Shown piece by piece: positions 53,496 through 62,860 of a stretch of 64,000 nt of DNA. The number at the start of each line of letters is the position of its first letter. The stretch's first letter is position 1. Source of the DNA: Agromyces humatus (GTDB taxonomy: Bacteria; Actinomycetota; Actinomycetes; Actinomycetales; Microbacteriaceae); the NCBI RefSeq assembly GCF_021228295.1, contig NZ_JAJQPD010000002.1:124001-188000 (forward strand), in the 5' to 3' direction. A program made the position numbers and the translations under genes. The notes under the pieces are model-generated. The model did no database searches. It saw nothing but the letters and a program-made list of their open reading frames with translations, and had not been told where the DNA came from.

Positions 53496-55925
53496 TCAGG
53501 CGACCGTGCCGTAGGCGACGACGCCGCGCCGCACATCATCGATCGCCGCCCGCGCGGTGGCGCCCAGCTCGGCGTCGGCCACGATCGAGATCTGGTCGAG
53601 CAGGTCGACCACCTGCTTCGTGAGGCGCACGAAGTCGCCCGCGGCCAAGTCGGTGTCATCGAGCACGGAGCCGAGGCCGGCACCCCGTGCCCACGCGTGC
53701 ATGGCCGACGAGAGCGCCGGCGACGGCTGGTCGCTGCCCGGCAGCCGGTGCTCACGTTCGAGGTCGTCGAGCACGCTCCACGTGTCGAGGGTACGGTCGA
53801 AGGCCTCCCGGAACCCGCCGCGAGGCACCCGGTAGTCGACCCCACGATCGTCGCGTCGCGGTTCGAAGACGAGCGCCGCCGCCATCGCCGCGATGCCGGC
53901 GGTGTCGAGCCCGTCCCAGAGCCCGCGCCTGAGGCATTCGGCCACGAGCAGGTCGCGCTCACCGTAGATGCGCTTCAGGATGCGACCGGCCGAGGCCGAC
54001 ACGAGCGAGCCCTGCACGTCGCGTTCGAGGTAGCCCAGGGTCTCGAGCACCTCGCCGACCCGGTCGAATCGCTTCGCGACCTGGCCGGTGCGGGTGTGGA
54101 TCTGGCGGGAGAGCTGGTCGTGCTCCTGCTTCAGGCGCCACCACCGCTCGGCCCATCGCGCGTGCTGCTCGCGTTCGGCGCAGCCGTGGCACGGATGCGC
54201 GCGCATCGCCTTGCGCGCCGCCGTCAGCTCGCGCTGCATGCGCTCGCGCTGCGCGTGCGTCGAGTTGCCCTTCGAGGACTGGCGCTCGATCGACGAGATG
54301 CTTCGCCGCAGTGCCGCGTACTCGGCGAAGTCGCCCAGGTGGCAGGTCATCGCCTGCGCGTACCCGGCCATCGACTCCTCCTGCTTGCGCAGGGTTCTGG
54401 CGAGGTCGACCACGGCACGGTCGGCCTGGAACTGCGCGAACGACAACTCGAGGATCTGACGGGTGCGATCGCGACCGAACTGGTCGATGAGGTTGACCGC
54501 CATGTTGTACGTCGGACGGAAGCTCGAGTTCAGCGGATAGCTGCGCCGCGATGCGAGGGCGGCGACCGACTCGGGGTCGAGCCCGTCGACCCACTGGATC
54601 ACCGAGTGCCCCTCGACATCGATGCCACGGCGGCCGGCGCGGCCGGTGAGCTGGGTGTACTCCCCCGGCGTGATCGGCACGCGCGCCTCGCCGTTGAACT
54701 TCTCGAGCTTCTCGAGGACCACCGAGCGGGCGGGCATGTTCACGCCGAGCGCGAGCGTCTCGGTCGCGAACACGACCTTCAGCAGCTTCCGCTGGAAGAG
54801 CTCCTCGACGATCTCCTTGAACGCCGGCAGCATGCCCGCGTGGTGCGCCGCGACGCCGCGCTCGAGTCCCTCGAGCCAATCCCAGTAGCCCAGCACCGCG
54901 AGATCCTCGTCACGCAGCATCCGTGCGCGCTCTTCGACGATGGCGCGGATTTCGGTGCGTTCGTGCGATTCGGTGAGCCGGATGCCGGAACGCAGCACCT
55001 GGCGCACGGCCTGGTCGCACCCCGCACGGGAGAAGATGAACACGATCGCCGGCAGCAGGTTCTTGCCGTGCAGGAGCGCGACCACCTCGGGGCGATCGAG
55101 GCGCCCCTGCCCCTGCCCGCCCTGATGGAAGCGGCCCCGGTCGCCACCGCGCCGCCCCCTGCTCGACCGACTCGAGATCGAGCGCCCGCCGACGCGGGCG
55201 AGCTGCTTGAGTTCGGGGTTCACCCGGTTGGTCGCCGCGTGACCCGACGAGTCGAAGAGGTCGAGCATCTTCGCCTTGACCAGCACGTGCTGTTCGAGCG
55301 GCACGGGGCGTTCTTCGGAGACGATCACATCGGTGTCGCCGCGAACGGCCTGCAGCCAGTCTCCGAACTCCTCGGCGTTCGAGACGGTCGCGCTGAGCGA
55401 CACGAGCCGGACCTCCTCGGGCAGGTGGATGATCACCTCCTCCCACACCGCACCGCGGAACCGGTCGGCGAGGTAGTGCACCTCGTCCATGACCACGTAC
55501 GCGAGCCGGTCGAGCAACGGCGAGTCGGCGTAGAGCATGTTGCGCAGCACCTCGGTCGTCATCACGACGATGCGAGCACCCGAGTTGATGTTCGTGTCGC
55601 CCGTGAGCAGGCCGACCGAATCAGCCCCCCAGACGTCGGCGAACTCCTGGAACTTCTGGTTCGAGAGCGCCTTGATCGGCGTGGTGTAGAACACCTTGGC
55701 CCCCGGCTCCTGCATGGCGAGGAACACCGCGAACTCGGCGACCACCGTCTTGCCCGCACCGGTCGGCGCAGCGACGAGCACGCTGCGGCCCTCGTCGAGC
55801 GCCGCGCACGATGCCCGCTGGAACGGATCGAGGTCGAACTTCAGCCCGGCGGCGAATTCGGCGAGCCGAGGCTGCCTGCGCTGCTGTCGAGAACGGGCAT
55901 AGCGCTCGGCCGGGGAGAGGCTCAT
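53496..55925 (-). CDS. helY: DEAD/DEAH (Ski2/Mtr4-like) helicase HelY
   Basis: 809 residues. RecA-like domains with Walker A APTGAGKT (53-60), TTPIKALSNQK (Ia), MDEVHYLADRF (DEVH 147-150), SLSATVSNAEEFG (SAT), and QLTGRAGRRGIDVEGHSV (motif VI), then Ski2-type C-terminal helices with HPCHGCAEREQHARWAERWW. HelY is thought to remodel RNA. I chose ATG 55925 (MSLSPAERYA) over GTG 55928 because GGAGG then sits at good spacing. It lies 12 bp after tatC. Confidence 0.9.
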   Translation of the reverse strand: MSLSPAERYARSRQQRRQPRLAEFAAGLKFDLDPFQRASCAALDEGRSVLVAAPTGAGKTVVAEFAVFLAMQEPGAKVFYTTPIKALSNQKFQEFADVWGADSVGLLTGDTNINSGARIVVMTTEVLRNMLYADSPLLDRLAYVVMDEVHYLADRFRGAVWEEVIIHLPEEVRLVSLSATVSNAEEFGDWLQAVRGDTDVIVSEERPVPLEQHVLVKAKMLDLFDSSGHAATNRVNPELKQLARVGGRSISSRSSRGRRGGDRGRFHQGGQGQGRLDRPEVVALLHGKNLLPAIVFIFSRAGCDQAVRQVLRSGIRLTESHERTEIRAIVEERARMLRDEDLAVLGYWDWLEGLERGVAAHHAGMLPAFKEIVEELFQRKLLKVVFATETLALGVNMPARSVVLEKLEKFNGEARVPITPGEYTQLTGRAGRRGIDVEGHSVIQWVDGLDPESVAALASRRSYPLNSSFRPTYNMAVNLIDQFGRDRTRQILELSFAQFQADRAVVDLARTLRKQEESMAGYAQAMTCHLGDFAEYAALRRSISSIERQSSKGNSTHAQRERMQRELTAARKAMRAHPCHGCAEREQHARWAERWWRLKQEHDQLSRQIHTRTGQVAKRFDRVGEVLETLGYLERDVQGSLVSASAGRILKRIYGERDLLVAECLRRGLWDGLDTAGIAAMAAALVFEPRRDDRGVDYRVPRGGFREAFDRTLDTWSVLDDLEREHRLPGSDQPSPALSSAMHAWARGAGLGSVLDDTDLAAGDFVRLTKQVVDLLDQISIVADAELGATARAAIDDVRRGVVAYGTVA

Positions 55926-55937
55926 CACCCCTCCAGC

Positions 55938-56732
55938 CTAGACAGCGGCGCCGAACTCCTCGCGATTCCGCCGTTCGACGCGTTTGTCGTGCAGGCTCGC
56001 GATGAACCACGCGGCGAAGTACAGCGCGATCATGGGGATCGCGAGCATGAACATCGAGATGACATCGGCCGAGGGCGTCGCGATGGCCGTGAACAGGACG
56101 ATCACGAGGATCGCGACCCGCCACGACTTGATGATCGCCGCCGCACTGATGACGCCGGCGAAGTTCAGCAGCACGATGAACACGGGCACGACGAACGCGA
56201 TGCCGATCGCGACCACGAGTTTCAGCACGAAGTCGATGTACTCCTTCGCGGTGAGCAGCGAAAGGGCATCGCCCGGCACGAAGCTCGTCATGAGCTTCAC
56301 GATGTTCGGGAGCACGAACCACCCCGCCGCGCAGCCCGCGAAGAACAGCGGGATCGCCGTCGCGAAGAAGGCGAACGTGAACTTGCGCTCGCGGGTGCTC
56401 AGTCCGGGCACGAGGAACGCGAAGATCTGGTAGAGCCAGACGGGGGCCGAGATCACAAGTCCGAGCGTGAACGCGATCTGTAGTCGCAGGTCGAACGCGC
56501 TCGAGATGGTGGGGAACACGATCGCGGTGTCGGTGCCCTGCGCCTCGGCGACGCGAACCACCGGCTCCTGGATGGCGTCCCACACGAAGAGGTCGGTGAG
56601 CACCCACCCGGCGACCATGCCCAGAACGATCGCGATCGCAGAGATGAAGAGACGCTTGCGCAACTCGATCAGATGCGCACCGAGCGACATCCGCTTCTCG
56701 CGGTTCTTTCCGCGATCCTTCACCGCGGTCAT
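55938..56732 (-). CDS. tatC: Twin-arginine translocase subunit TatC
   Basis: 264 residues with six helices: MSLGAHLIELRKRLFISAIA at the N-terminus (signal-binding LIELRKR), FDLRLQIAFTLGLVISAPVW and LYQIFAFLVPGLSTRERKFT are typical. The core of the Tat export machine, pairing with TatA just upstream (5 nt gap). The Rieske subunit QcrA is a plausible Tat client here. Start ATG 56732. Confidence 0.95.
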   Translation of the reverse strand: MTAVKDRGKNREKRMSLGAHLIELRKRLFISAIAIVLGMVAGWVLTDLFVWDAIQEPVVRVAEAQGTDTAIVFPTISSAFDLRLQIAFTLGLVISAPVWLYQIFAFLVPGLSTRERKFTFAFFATAIPLFFAGCAAGWFVLPNIVKLMTSFVPGDALSLLTAKEYIDFVLKLVVAIGIAFVVPVFIVLLNFAGVISAAAIIKSWRVAILVIVLFTAIATPSADVISMFMLAIPMIALYFAAWFIASLHDKRVERRNREEFGAAV

Positions 56733-56737
56733 CGGGG

Positions 56738-56956
56738 TCAGGAGGTCTTGCTGGAGTCGGGCTCTTCGGGCTTGGCCGCGGGGTCTGTCGTCGCGGCGTC
56801 GCCGTCGGCCTTGCCTTCGGGTCGAACCTCGCTCTTCAGGATCTTCATCGACTGCCCGAGGCTGCGGGCGAGGGCCGGGAGCTTGGGAGCGCCGAAGAGC
56901 AGCAGGATGACCACGAGAATGATCAGCGCGTGCCAACCGGTGAAGCCTTGCCACAT
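56738..56956 (-). CDS. tatA: Twin-arginine translocase subunit TatA
   Basis: 72 residues: one membrane helix (GWHALIILVVILLLFGAPKL), the FG hinge, an amphipathic helix (PALARSLGQSMKILKSEV) and an acidic tail. Forms the Tat pore with TatC. The usual actinobacterial order pafB-pafC-tatA-tatC-helY is kept here. Confidence 0.95.
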   Translation of the reverse strand: MWQGFTGWHALIILVVILLLFGAPKLPALARSLGQSMKILKSEVRPEGKADGDAATTDPAAKPEEPDSSKTS

Positions 56957-56994
56957 AGGAATTCGTCCGTTTCTCGGTGGATGGTGACGACAGT

Positions 56995-58044
56995 CTACCT
57001 GTCGCCGGGGTCAGTGCGTTCACGATCGCGAACGGATGACCCGGCGTCAGCGTACCCCGCAAGCCCCGCTTCGGCCCAGCCGGCGACTGCGGCGCGCGCC
57101 TCGGGGGGCGAGACGACGGTGGCGAGGCCGGGAAGTCCGGCCACGAGCCGCTTCAGGCCGTGCACGTGCGCGAGGCGCAGCGTGACCCGCAGGTGCCCGT
57201 CGACCTCGGTGGCCGTCGAGTCGGCGAGGTAGTCGGCCAGCAGGGGCAGCGCCGCTGGTGCGACGTCGACGACGACGTCGAGGTCGGAGTCGGAACCCTG
57301 GAAGAGGGTCTCGGGGACGACCCGGTCGGGGTGCTCGTCGATCGGCACCTCGGAGACGACCAGCGCGCTCATGCGGTCGACGCGGAAGTTGCGTACGTCT
57401 TCACGCGTGTGGCAGTAGCCCTGCAGGTACCAGTCGGCGTCTTGGGAGAGCACCCGCATCGGGTCGACGCGCCGGCGGCCGGCGATGCCGAGGGCGTTGC
57501 GGTAGTCGAACTCCAGCTGGCGGCCCCCTGCGACGGCCTCGCGGATGAGTGCGAGCGACTCGTCGGCCTCGGTCTCGGCGACGCCGATGCGCGTCGGGAT
57601 CGCCGAGGCCCCGGCGGTGAGCTTGGCCATGAGCGAGGCGAGCGACGCGCTGTTCGCGTTCTCGGGCAGCGCCGTCAGGTACTTGAGTCCGGCGATGAGC
57701 GCCGCCGCCTCGCGGGCCGAGAGCCGCGGTGCGTCGTCGATCGCGACGTGGTGCACGATCACGATGACGTCGTCGTCTTCGAACGAGTCCCAATCGATGT
57801 CGAACAGGTCGTTCGGCTGGTAGGTGCCCGTCGCGCCGGGCAGGCCCGAGGTCGCGATCAGCTTCACGGCATCGCGGATCGCGTCGTCGGAGACGCCGAA
57901 GTGGGCGGCCGCCTCGGCGACATCGACGACCTGGCGCTCGAGCAGGTAGGGAACGAGCGCCAGCAGGAAGACGAGCTTGTCGGGTGCCTTCTGTGCGCGT
58001 GTTGCCTTGGGTGGCTTCTGGGCCCCGCGCCGGTTCGCGTTCAT
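56995..58044 (-). CDS. pafC: WYL-domain regulator PafC
   Basis: 349 residues: N-terminal winged HTH (LLERQVVDVAEAAAHFGVSD, AIRDAVKLIATSGLPG) and a WYL domain (DYRNALGIAGRRRVDPMRVL, DWYLQGYCHTREDVRNFRVD). With PafB it forms a heterodimeric activator of the LexA-independent DNA damage response. The start overlaps the pafB stop (58041-58044), so the pair is coupled. Confidence 0.92.
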   Translation of the reverse strand: MNANRRGAQKPPKATRAQKAPDKLVFLLALVPYLLERQVVDVAEAAAHFGVSDDAIRDAVKLIATSGLPGATGTYQPNDLFDIDWDSFEDDDVIVIVHHVAIDDAPRLSAREAAALIAGLKYLTALPENANSASLASLMAKLTAGASAIPTRIGVAETEADESLALIREAVAGGRQLEFDYRNALGIAGRRRVDPMRVLSQDADWYLQGYCHTREDVRNFRVDRMSALVVSEVPIDEHPDRVVPETLFQGSDSDLDVVVDVAPAALPLLADYLADSTATEVDGHLRVTLRLAHVHGLKRLVAGLPGLATVVSPPEARAAVAGWAEAGLAGYADAGSSVRDRERTDPGDR

Positions 58045-59105
58045 CGGCTCGCCTCGGGCTCGCGGTGGGCATCGGCTACGACGTGCAGGCGCTCGCGCAC
58101 GGCCACGCGCAGCGTCTCGGGCGAGAGCACGCGCACCTCGGGCCCGTAGGCAGCCAGTTCGTCGGCGAACACCGCAGCATCGGTGTAGTGAAGCCGGATG
58201 ACCCCAGCGTCTTCGTCACGTTCGACGGCCCGCCTGCCGAGGCGCACCTCGGCATCGCTGCCGGCGGTGACCGCGAGGTCGGCGGCATTTCGCAACCGCA
58301 GTTCGGCGAGATCGGCGATCACGCGGTCTTGGATGCCCGCCGGCGGTGCGTCGAAGGTCGAGCCCGCGATCGGGGTCACGTCGCCGACGATACGGGACAG
58401 GAGGAACGTGCGCGGTGCATCGACGGCGAGGTCGTGCGCGTGCAGGTGCCAGCGACCCTCGTGCATCACGACCGCGAGGGGGTTCACCCTGCGCTCGCGT
58501 GGAGCCCGCTCGCCGGGCTTGAAGTAGTCGAATCGCACGGATTGGCGACGGTCGAGCGCTTGGCGGAGCGGCTCGAACGCGGCGTCGCGCACCCGAAGGC
58601 GCGGCGCGTAGCCGATGACCGGTTCGCGCGGCTCGATGCCGAGCGCCCGCAGCTTCGTCAGAGCTCGCTGCGAGTCTTCGGAGAGCGACGCCTCACGCCA
58701 CACCTCGGCGGCGAGGCCGAGCAGCGTGAGCTCGTCGGGCGTGAACCGCACCTCATCTGGCAGGTCGTATTGGCCCTTGGGGATTCGATAGCGCAACGAC
58801 TGGTTGTCGCCGGGTCGGTCGGGCGATTCGACCGTCTCGAGCGGAATGCCGAGCTCGCGGATCTGGTCTTTGTCGCGCTCGAACTGCCGGTCGAGGTTGA
58901 CGTTCGACCCAGACCGGTCGAATCGCTCGGCGTAGCCGCGAACGGTCGAGAGGATCTCGGACTTCAGCAGCCCGGCCTCGGTTGCGAGCAACGCGAGCAC
59001 GAGGCTGAACAACCGGTCTTCGGCCGGGATCGCCGGCTCGCTCCTGCGTTCTGGTCCGGGCACAGGAGCGATCTTACTGGGCTGCGGACCGCCCTCGGCC
59101 GGCAT
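58041..59105 (-). CDS. pafB: WYL-domain regulator PafB
   Basis: 354 residues: HTH region (LVLALLATEAGLLKSEILS), an FERDKDQIRELGIPLETV stretch typical of PafB, and a WYL domain (VRFDYFKPGERAPRERRVNP, HEGRWHLHAHDLAVDAPRTF). The WYL motif reads WHL. Partner of PafC. In many actinobacteria the proteasome/pupylation genes lie just upstream; here an FKBP gene does. Confidence 0.92.
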   Translation of the reverse strand: MPAEGGPQPSKIAPVPGPERRSEPAIPAEDRLFSLVLALLATEAGLLKSEILSTVRGYAERFDRSGSNVNLDRQFERDKDQIRELGIPLETVESPDRPGDNQSLRYRIPKGQYDLPDEVRFTPDELTLLGLAAEVWREASLSEDSQRALTKLRALGIEPREPVIGYAPRLRVRDAAFEPLRQALDRRQSVRFDYFKPGERAPRERRVNPLAVVMHEGRWHLHAHDLAVDAPRTFLLSRIVGDVTPIAGSTFDAPPAGIQDRVIADLAELRLRNAADLAVTAGSDAEVRLGRRAVERDEDAGVIRLHYTDAAVFADELAAYGPEVRVLSPETLRVAVRERLHVVADAHREPEASR

Positions 59106-59111
59106 CGCGGG

Positions 59112-60056
59112 TCAGATCACGCCGAGGATATCGATGACAAAGAAGAGCGTCGAGTTCGCCGGAATGCTGCCGCTCGCCTGATCGCCGTATCCGTCGACCG
59201 GGGGGATGACGACGCCGACCTGCGAGCCGACCTGCTGCCCGATGACCGCCTGCGCGAAACCGGGGATGACCTGCGATCCCTCTCCGTCGGCGACGGTGAC
59301 GATGGTGGGGCTGCCGTTCGCCCACGTCGAGTCGAAGACCTCGTTGTCGGCCCAGGTGACCCCGGTGTACTGCACGACGACCTGGTCGCCGGACTCGACG
59401 ACGGGGCCGGGGCCCGCCTTCAGCACCTCGACCTCGGTGTTCTCGAACGGGTCGGCTTTCGGAACCGTGATGCCGGGGCGGCCGTCGGGCGCGAGCACGA
59501 CCGCGGGGAACCCGTCGCGCGTCAATCGCACCGAACCGGTCGCCCGGCTGGGGAACGCGCGCTCGACATCGATCACGAACACCAGGCTGTCGCCCGGCTG
59601 GACGCCGAGCGACGGGTTGCCGTCGGGACCGAAGCCGTCTGCCTCGGGGACGACGACAGCGACGCGCGAACCCTCGCGGGCGCAGGTGAGGCCCTTCATC
59701 AGGCCGGGAAGGGTCGAGGTCGACACCGTGACGGGCACCGGCTCGTCGTCGCCGAAGCCGGTCACCTGGAGTTCTTCGCCGCTTGCACCGTTGTAGACGG
59801 CCAGCCCGATGAGCGACATCTGCCCTTCTTCGAGCACGTCGCCTTCACCCGCGATGATCTCGGTGCACTGCGTCTCTGATGGAGAGAGCGGAGTCGGGAA
59901 CTCGACGCGGGGCGCCTCGCCGAAGTCGCCCGAGACGACCACGGCGTCGGACGAGTCGCCCGGTGAAGACTCGGGGGCGGGTGCCGGGGCGGTGCAGCCG
60001 GTGAGGGCGATGACGACGGCGCCGGCGGTGGCGATGAGCGCGAGAGACGAGCGCAC
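59112..60056 (-). CDS. Lipoprotein with tandem FKBP-type isomerase domains
   Basis: 314 residues. Signal peptide with lipobox IALTGC; then two FKBP-like halves. The first (about 40-160) is diverged; the second has QVVVQYTGVTWADNEVFDST, VIPGFAQAVIGQQVGSQVGV and the closing STLFFVIDILGV, all FKBP hallmarks. Likely an extracytoplasmic prolyl isomerase/chaperone. GTG start with GAGGA upstream. It occupies the place between trmI and pafB where Pup-proteasome genes sit in many relatives. Confidence 0.88.
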   Translation of the reverse strand: MRSSLALIATAGAVVIALTGCTAPAPAPESSPGDSSDAVVVSGDFGEAPRVEFPTPLSPSETQCTEIIAGEGDVLEEGQMSLIGLAVYNGASGEELQVTGFGDDEPVPVTVSTSTLPGLMKGLTCAREGSRVAVVVPEADGFGPDGNPSLGVQPGDSLVFVIDVERAFPSRATGSVRLTRDGFPAVVLAPDGRPGITVPKADPFENTEVEVLKAGPGPVVESGDQVVVQYTGVTWADNEVFDSTWANGSPTIVTVADGEGSQVIPGFAQAVIGQQVGSQVGVVIPPVDGYGDQASGSIPANSTLFFVIDILGVI

Positions 60057-60099
60057 TGATCCTCGATTCTTCGATGGGTCGCGGAGGGGCGTACGTAGC

Positions 60100-61122
60100 C
60101 TACCCGGCCTCGCCGGTCGGTTCGGGCTCGGGGGCCTCGGCTGTGGAACGGGACCGCTCTGCAGCGGCATCCGCTGCTCGGACCCGCTTGCGCAGGCTCT
60201 TGGCGCTCACCTGTCGCTCGCCGAGCGCGCCGGGCGTCCACGCCTCGACGTCGTCGTCGCTGTAGGCCGTCTTTCCGGGGCGCCGCTTGAGCTCGGGCAG
60301 CACCGTCTCGGGTGCGAGGCGGCGTGCGGTGATGAGGAAGCCGGTGTGCGCGATCATGCGATGGTCGGGCCGAACGGCGAGGCCCTGCACGTGCCATCCG
60401 CGCACCATCGTCTCGGACGACTGCGGCTCGGTGTACTCCCCCGTCGCGCGGATCGCCTCGGCGACGCGCGACAGCTGCGTGGCGGTGGCGATGTAGCAGA
60501 GGAGGACGCCTCCGGGCTTGAGCGCGTCGGAAACGGCGTCGATGCATTCCCACGGCGCGAGCATGTCGAGCACGACGCGGTCGACGGATGCCTCGCCCAC
60601 GGTCTCGGGCAGCACCTCGGCGAGATCGCCGATGGTGATCGACCAGTTCTCGGGGTCGGCGCCGTGGAAGGTCGCCACGTTGCCGCGGGCGACGTCGGCG
60701 AACTCCTCGCGCCGCTCGAACGAGTGCAGTCGGCCATGTGGCCCGATCGCGCGCAGCAGCCAGAGCGAGAGCGCGCCCGAGCCGACGCCCGCCTCGACGA
60801 CGGTGGCACCCGGGAAGATGTCGGCCTGCGCGAGGATCTGCGCGGCGTCCTTCGGATAGACGATCGCCGCGCCGCGCGGCATCGACATGACGAAGTCGGT
60901 GAGCAGCGGGCGCAGCGCGAGGTACTCGATGCCCGCCTGGTTCGCGACGACCGAACCGTCGGGCCGGCCGATCAGGTCGTCGTGCGCGAGCAGTCCCTTG
61001 TGCGAGTGGAAGTAGGCACCCGGCTGCAGTGTGATCGTGTGCAGGCGTCCCTTCGGCCCGGTGAGCTGCACGCGATCGCCGACACGGAACGGGCCGCTCT
61101 GCTCACCCCGGCTCGCGCTCAT
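60100..61122 (-). CDS. trmI: tRNA (adenine-58-N1)-methyltransferase TrmI
   Basis: 340 residues. N-terminal beta domain (FRVGDRVQLTGPKGRLHTIT, GRPDGSVVANQAGIEYLALR), IYPKDAAQI-type segment (IVYPKDAAQILAQADIFPGA), and SAM fold with VVEAGVGSGALSLWLLRAIG and VDRVVLDMLAPWECIDAV. Makes m1A58 in tRNA. The C-terminal extension is charged. The start overlaps the upstream HAD gene stop (ATGA). Confidence 0.93.
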   Translation of the reverse strand: MSASRGEQSGPFRVGDRVQLTGPKGRLHTITLQPGAYFHSHKGLLAHDDLIGRPDGSVVANQAGIEYLALRPLLTDFVMSMPRGAAIVYPKDAAQILAQADIFPGATVVEAGVGSGALSLWLLRAIGPHGRLHSFERREEFADVARGNVATFHGADPENWSITIGDLAEVLPETVGEASVDRVVLDMLAPWECIDAVSDALKPGGVLLCYIATATQLSRVAEAIRATGEYTEPQSSETMVRGWHVQGLAVRPDHRMIAHTGFLITARRLAPETVLPELKRRPGKTAYSDDDVEAWTPGALGERQVSAKSLRKRVRAADAAAERSRSTAEAPEPEPTGEAG

Positions 61123-61793
61123 GAGGCCGATCCGTTCGGCCCGACGAGCGCCGCGAGGTCGGCAACGGTCACGCCGACGAGCGTCGGCCAGAGCGCCGTC
61201 GACGGGGTGTCGTCGAGCGAGAGGATGTTCGGCACTCCGACGGCGATCGCCCCGGCGGAGTGGGCCGACGTGAGACCTGCCGGCGAGTCCTCGATCGCGA
61301 CGCAGGCGGCGATCTCGACGCCGAGCTGCTCGGCGGCGAGCAGGTACGGCTGCGGATGCGGCTTCGCGTGCTCGACGGCGTCGCCTGTGACGACCACGTC
61401 GAACGCCGCGAACGGGATCGCCGCGATGATGTCGTCGGCCATCGACCGGATCGACATGGTCACGAGCGCGGTGGGCACGGATGCCTCGCGAAGCGCCTCG
61501 AGCAGCTCGCGAGCCCCGGGTCGCCACGGCACCCCGTGCTCGTTCAGCTGCTCGCGGACCCGTGCGGTGAGACGCGCGACGATGGCGTCGGCGTCGAGGT
61601 CGACGCCCTTCGACTGGAACACGGCGGCGGCCTCCCAGAGGCCGCTGCCCACGAGTGCGAGCGCGTCGTCGTGGGTCCAGGTGCCGTCGAACGCCTCGAC
61701 GAGCTCCTCTTCGGCAGCCATCCAGTAGCGTTCGGTGTCGACGAGGGTGCCGTCCATGTCCCAGAGAACGGCAGCAGGCAGGCGTGTGGTCAC
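61119..61793 (-). CDS. HAD-superfamily phosphatase
   Basis: 224 residues. Catalytic WDMDGTLVDTE (Asp12 nucleophile, Asp14), cap domain with ERYWMAAEEELVEAF, PTALVTMSIRSM (motif II), the Lys in EHAKPHPQPYLLAAEQLGVE (motif III) and IEDSPAGLTSAHSAGAIAVG (motif IV). Resembles beta-phosphoglucomutase-like phosphatases; the substrate is unknown. GTG 61793 was chosen because TAGACT lies 8 nt upstream (leaderless). Confidence 0.9.
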   Translation of the reverse strand: MTTRLPAAVLWDMDGTLVDTERYWMAAEEELVEAFDGTWTHDDALALVGSGLWEAAAVFQSKGVDLDADAIVARLTARVREQLNEHGVPWRPGARELLEALREASVPTALVTMSIRSMADDIIAAIPFAAFDVVVTGDAVEHAKPHPQPYLLAAEQLGVEIAACVAIEDSPAGLTSAHSAGAIAVGVPNILSLDDTPSTALWPTLVGVTVADLAALVGPNGSAS

Positions 61794-61807
61794 AACGCCC
61801 AAGTCTA
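61794..61807 (-). promoter_or_regulatory. Leaderless -10 element of the HAD-trmI operon
   Basis: TAGACT (61807-61802 on the minus strand) is followed by 8 nt and then the GTG at 61793. Confidence 0.4.
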
Positions 61808-61868
61808 CGGGCACGGCCTATTGTGGAGAGGACCCCGGGAACCCGGGGCGGGAAGCGGGGCTCCAAGC

Positions 61869-62783
61869 GTGAATCAGCCGGCCGGTTTCGAGGGTCGAAG
61901 ACTGCTCGTCGTCGCCTTCGAGGGTTGGAACGACGCCGGCGAGGCGGCGACCGGGGCGGCGAAGCTCCTCGCCGAACGGCTCGCGCTCGTCGAGATCGCC
62001 GCCGTCGACCCCGAGCTCTACTTCGACTACCAGTTCACGCGGCCGACGGTGTCGGTGGGCGACGACGGCGCGCGGCGCCTCGAATGGCCCGGCGCCGCGA
62101 TCCTCGGCCCTGGTCGGCGTGGCGACCTCGACGACCCGGTGACCGGCCCCGGGGCATCCGGACTGCACGTGCTCATCGGCGCCGAACCAGCCCGCAGCTG
62201 GAAGGGATTCGCCGCCGAACTCATCGACGCCGCCCTCACGGCCGACATCGACGGCGTCGTGCTCCTCGGCGCGATGCTCGCCGACGCCCCGCACACGCGA
62301 CCGCTCACGGTGTTCGCGTCGAGCGAGAACCCCGAGGTGCGCAGCGCACTCGGCGTCGAGCGGTCGACCTATGAGGGGCCCGTCGGCATTCTCAGCGTCA
62401 TCGCCGACCAGGCCGAGCGCGCCGGAATCCCCACCGTGTCGCTCTGGGCCTCGGTGCCGCACTACGTGCACAACGCGCCCTCGCCCAAGGCGGTGCTCGC
62501 CCTGCTCGGCAAGGTCGAGGAGCTCACGGGCCTGTCGATCCCTCGCGGCACGCTCGAGACCGAGGCCAAGGCCTGGGAGGCGGGCGTCGACGCCCTCGCG
62601 GCCGACGATGAGGACATGGCGGGCTACATCACCCAGCTCGAGCAGGCGCGCGACGCGGTCGATGCGCCCGAAGCGAGCGGCGAGGCGATCGCCCAGGAGT
62701 TCGAGCGCTACCTGCGCCGCCGCGGTGACGGGCCCGAGGGTCGCGCCGACGGGCGTGGCGACGGCAACCGTCCCGCGGGCTGA
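61869..62783 (+). CDS. PAC2-family protein (second copy)
   Basis: 304 residues with PAC2 hallmarks: LLVVAFEGWNDAGEAATGAA, LYFDYQFTRPTVSV, LHVLIGAEPARSWKGFAAEL, LGAMLADAPHTRPLTVFASS and YEGPVGILSVIADQAERAGI. It matches the widespread actinobacterial PAC2 type more closely than the paralogue at 6500. Function unknown. GTG start; diverges from the HAD gene. Confidence 0.88.
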   Translation: MNQPAGFEGRRLLVVAFEGWNDAGEAATGAAKLLAERLALVEIAAVDPELYFDYQFTRPTVSVGDDGARRLEWPGAAILGPGRRGDLDDPVTGPGASGLHVLIGAEPARSWKGFAAELIDAALTADIDGVVLLGAMLADAPHTRPLTVFASSENPEVRSALGVERSTYEGPVGILSVIADQAERAGIPTVSLWASVPHYVHNAPSPKAVLALLGKVEELTGLSIPRGTLETEAKAWEAGVDALAADDEDMAGYITQLEQARDAVDAPEASGEAIAQEFERYLRRRGDGPEGRADGRGDGNRPAG

Positions 62784-62860
62784 CACTCGCTCGGGCCTGA
62801 ATCGCGACTCGACGACTCGTCGATGCACGCCGGGCCCTGCCGACGGCGCGGCCGAGCGGC

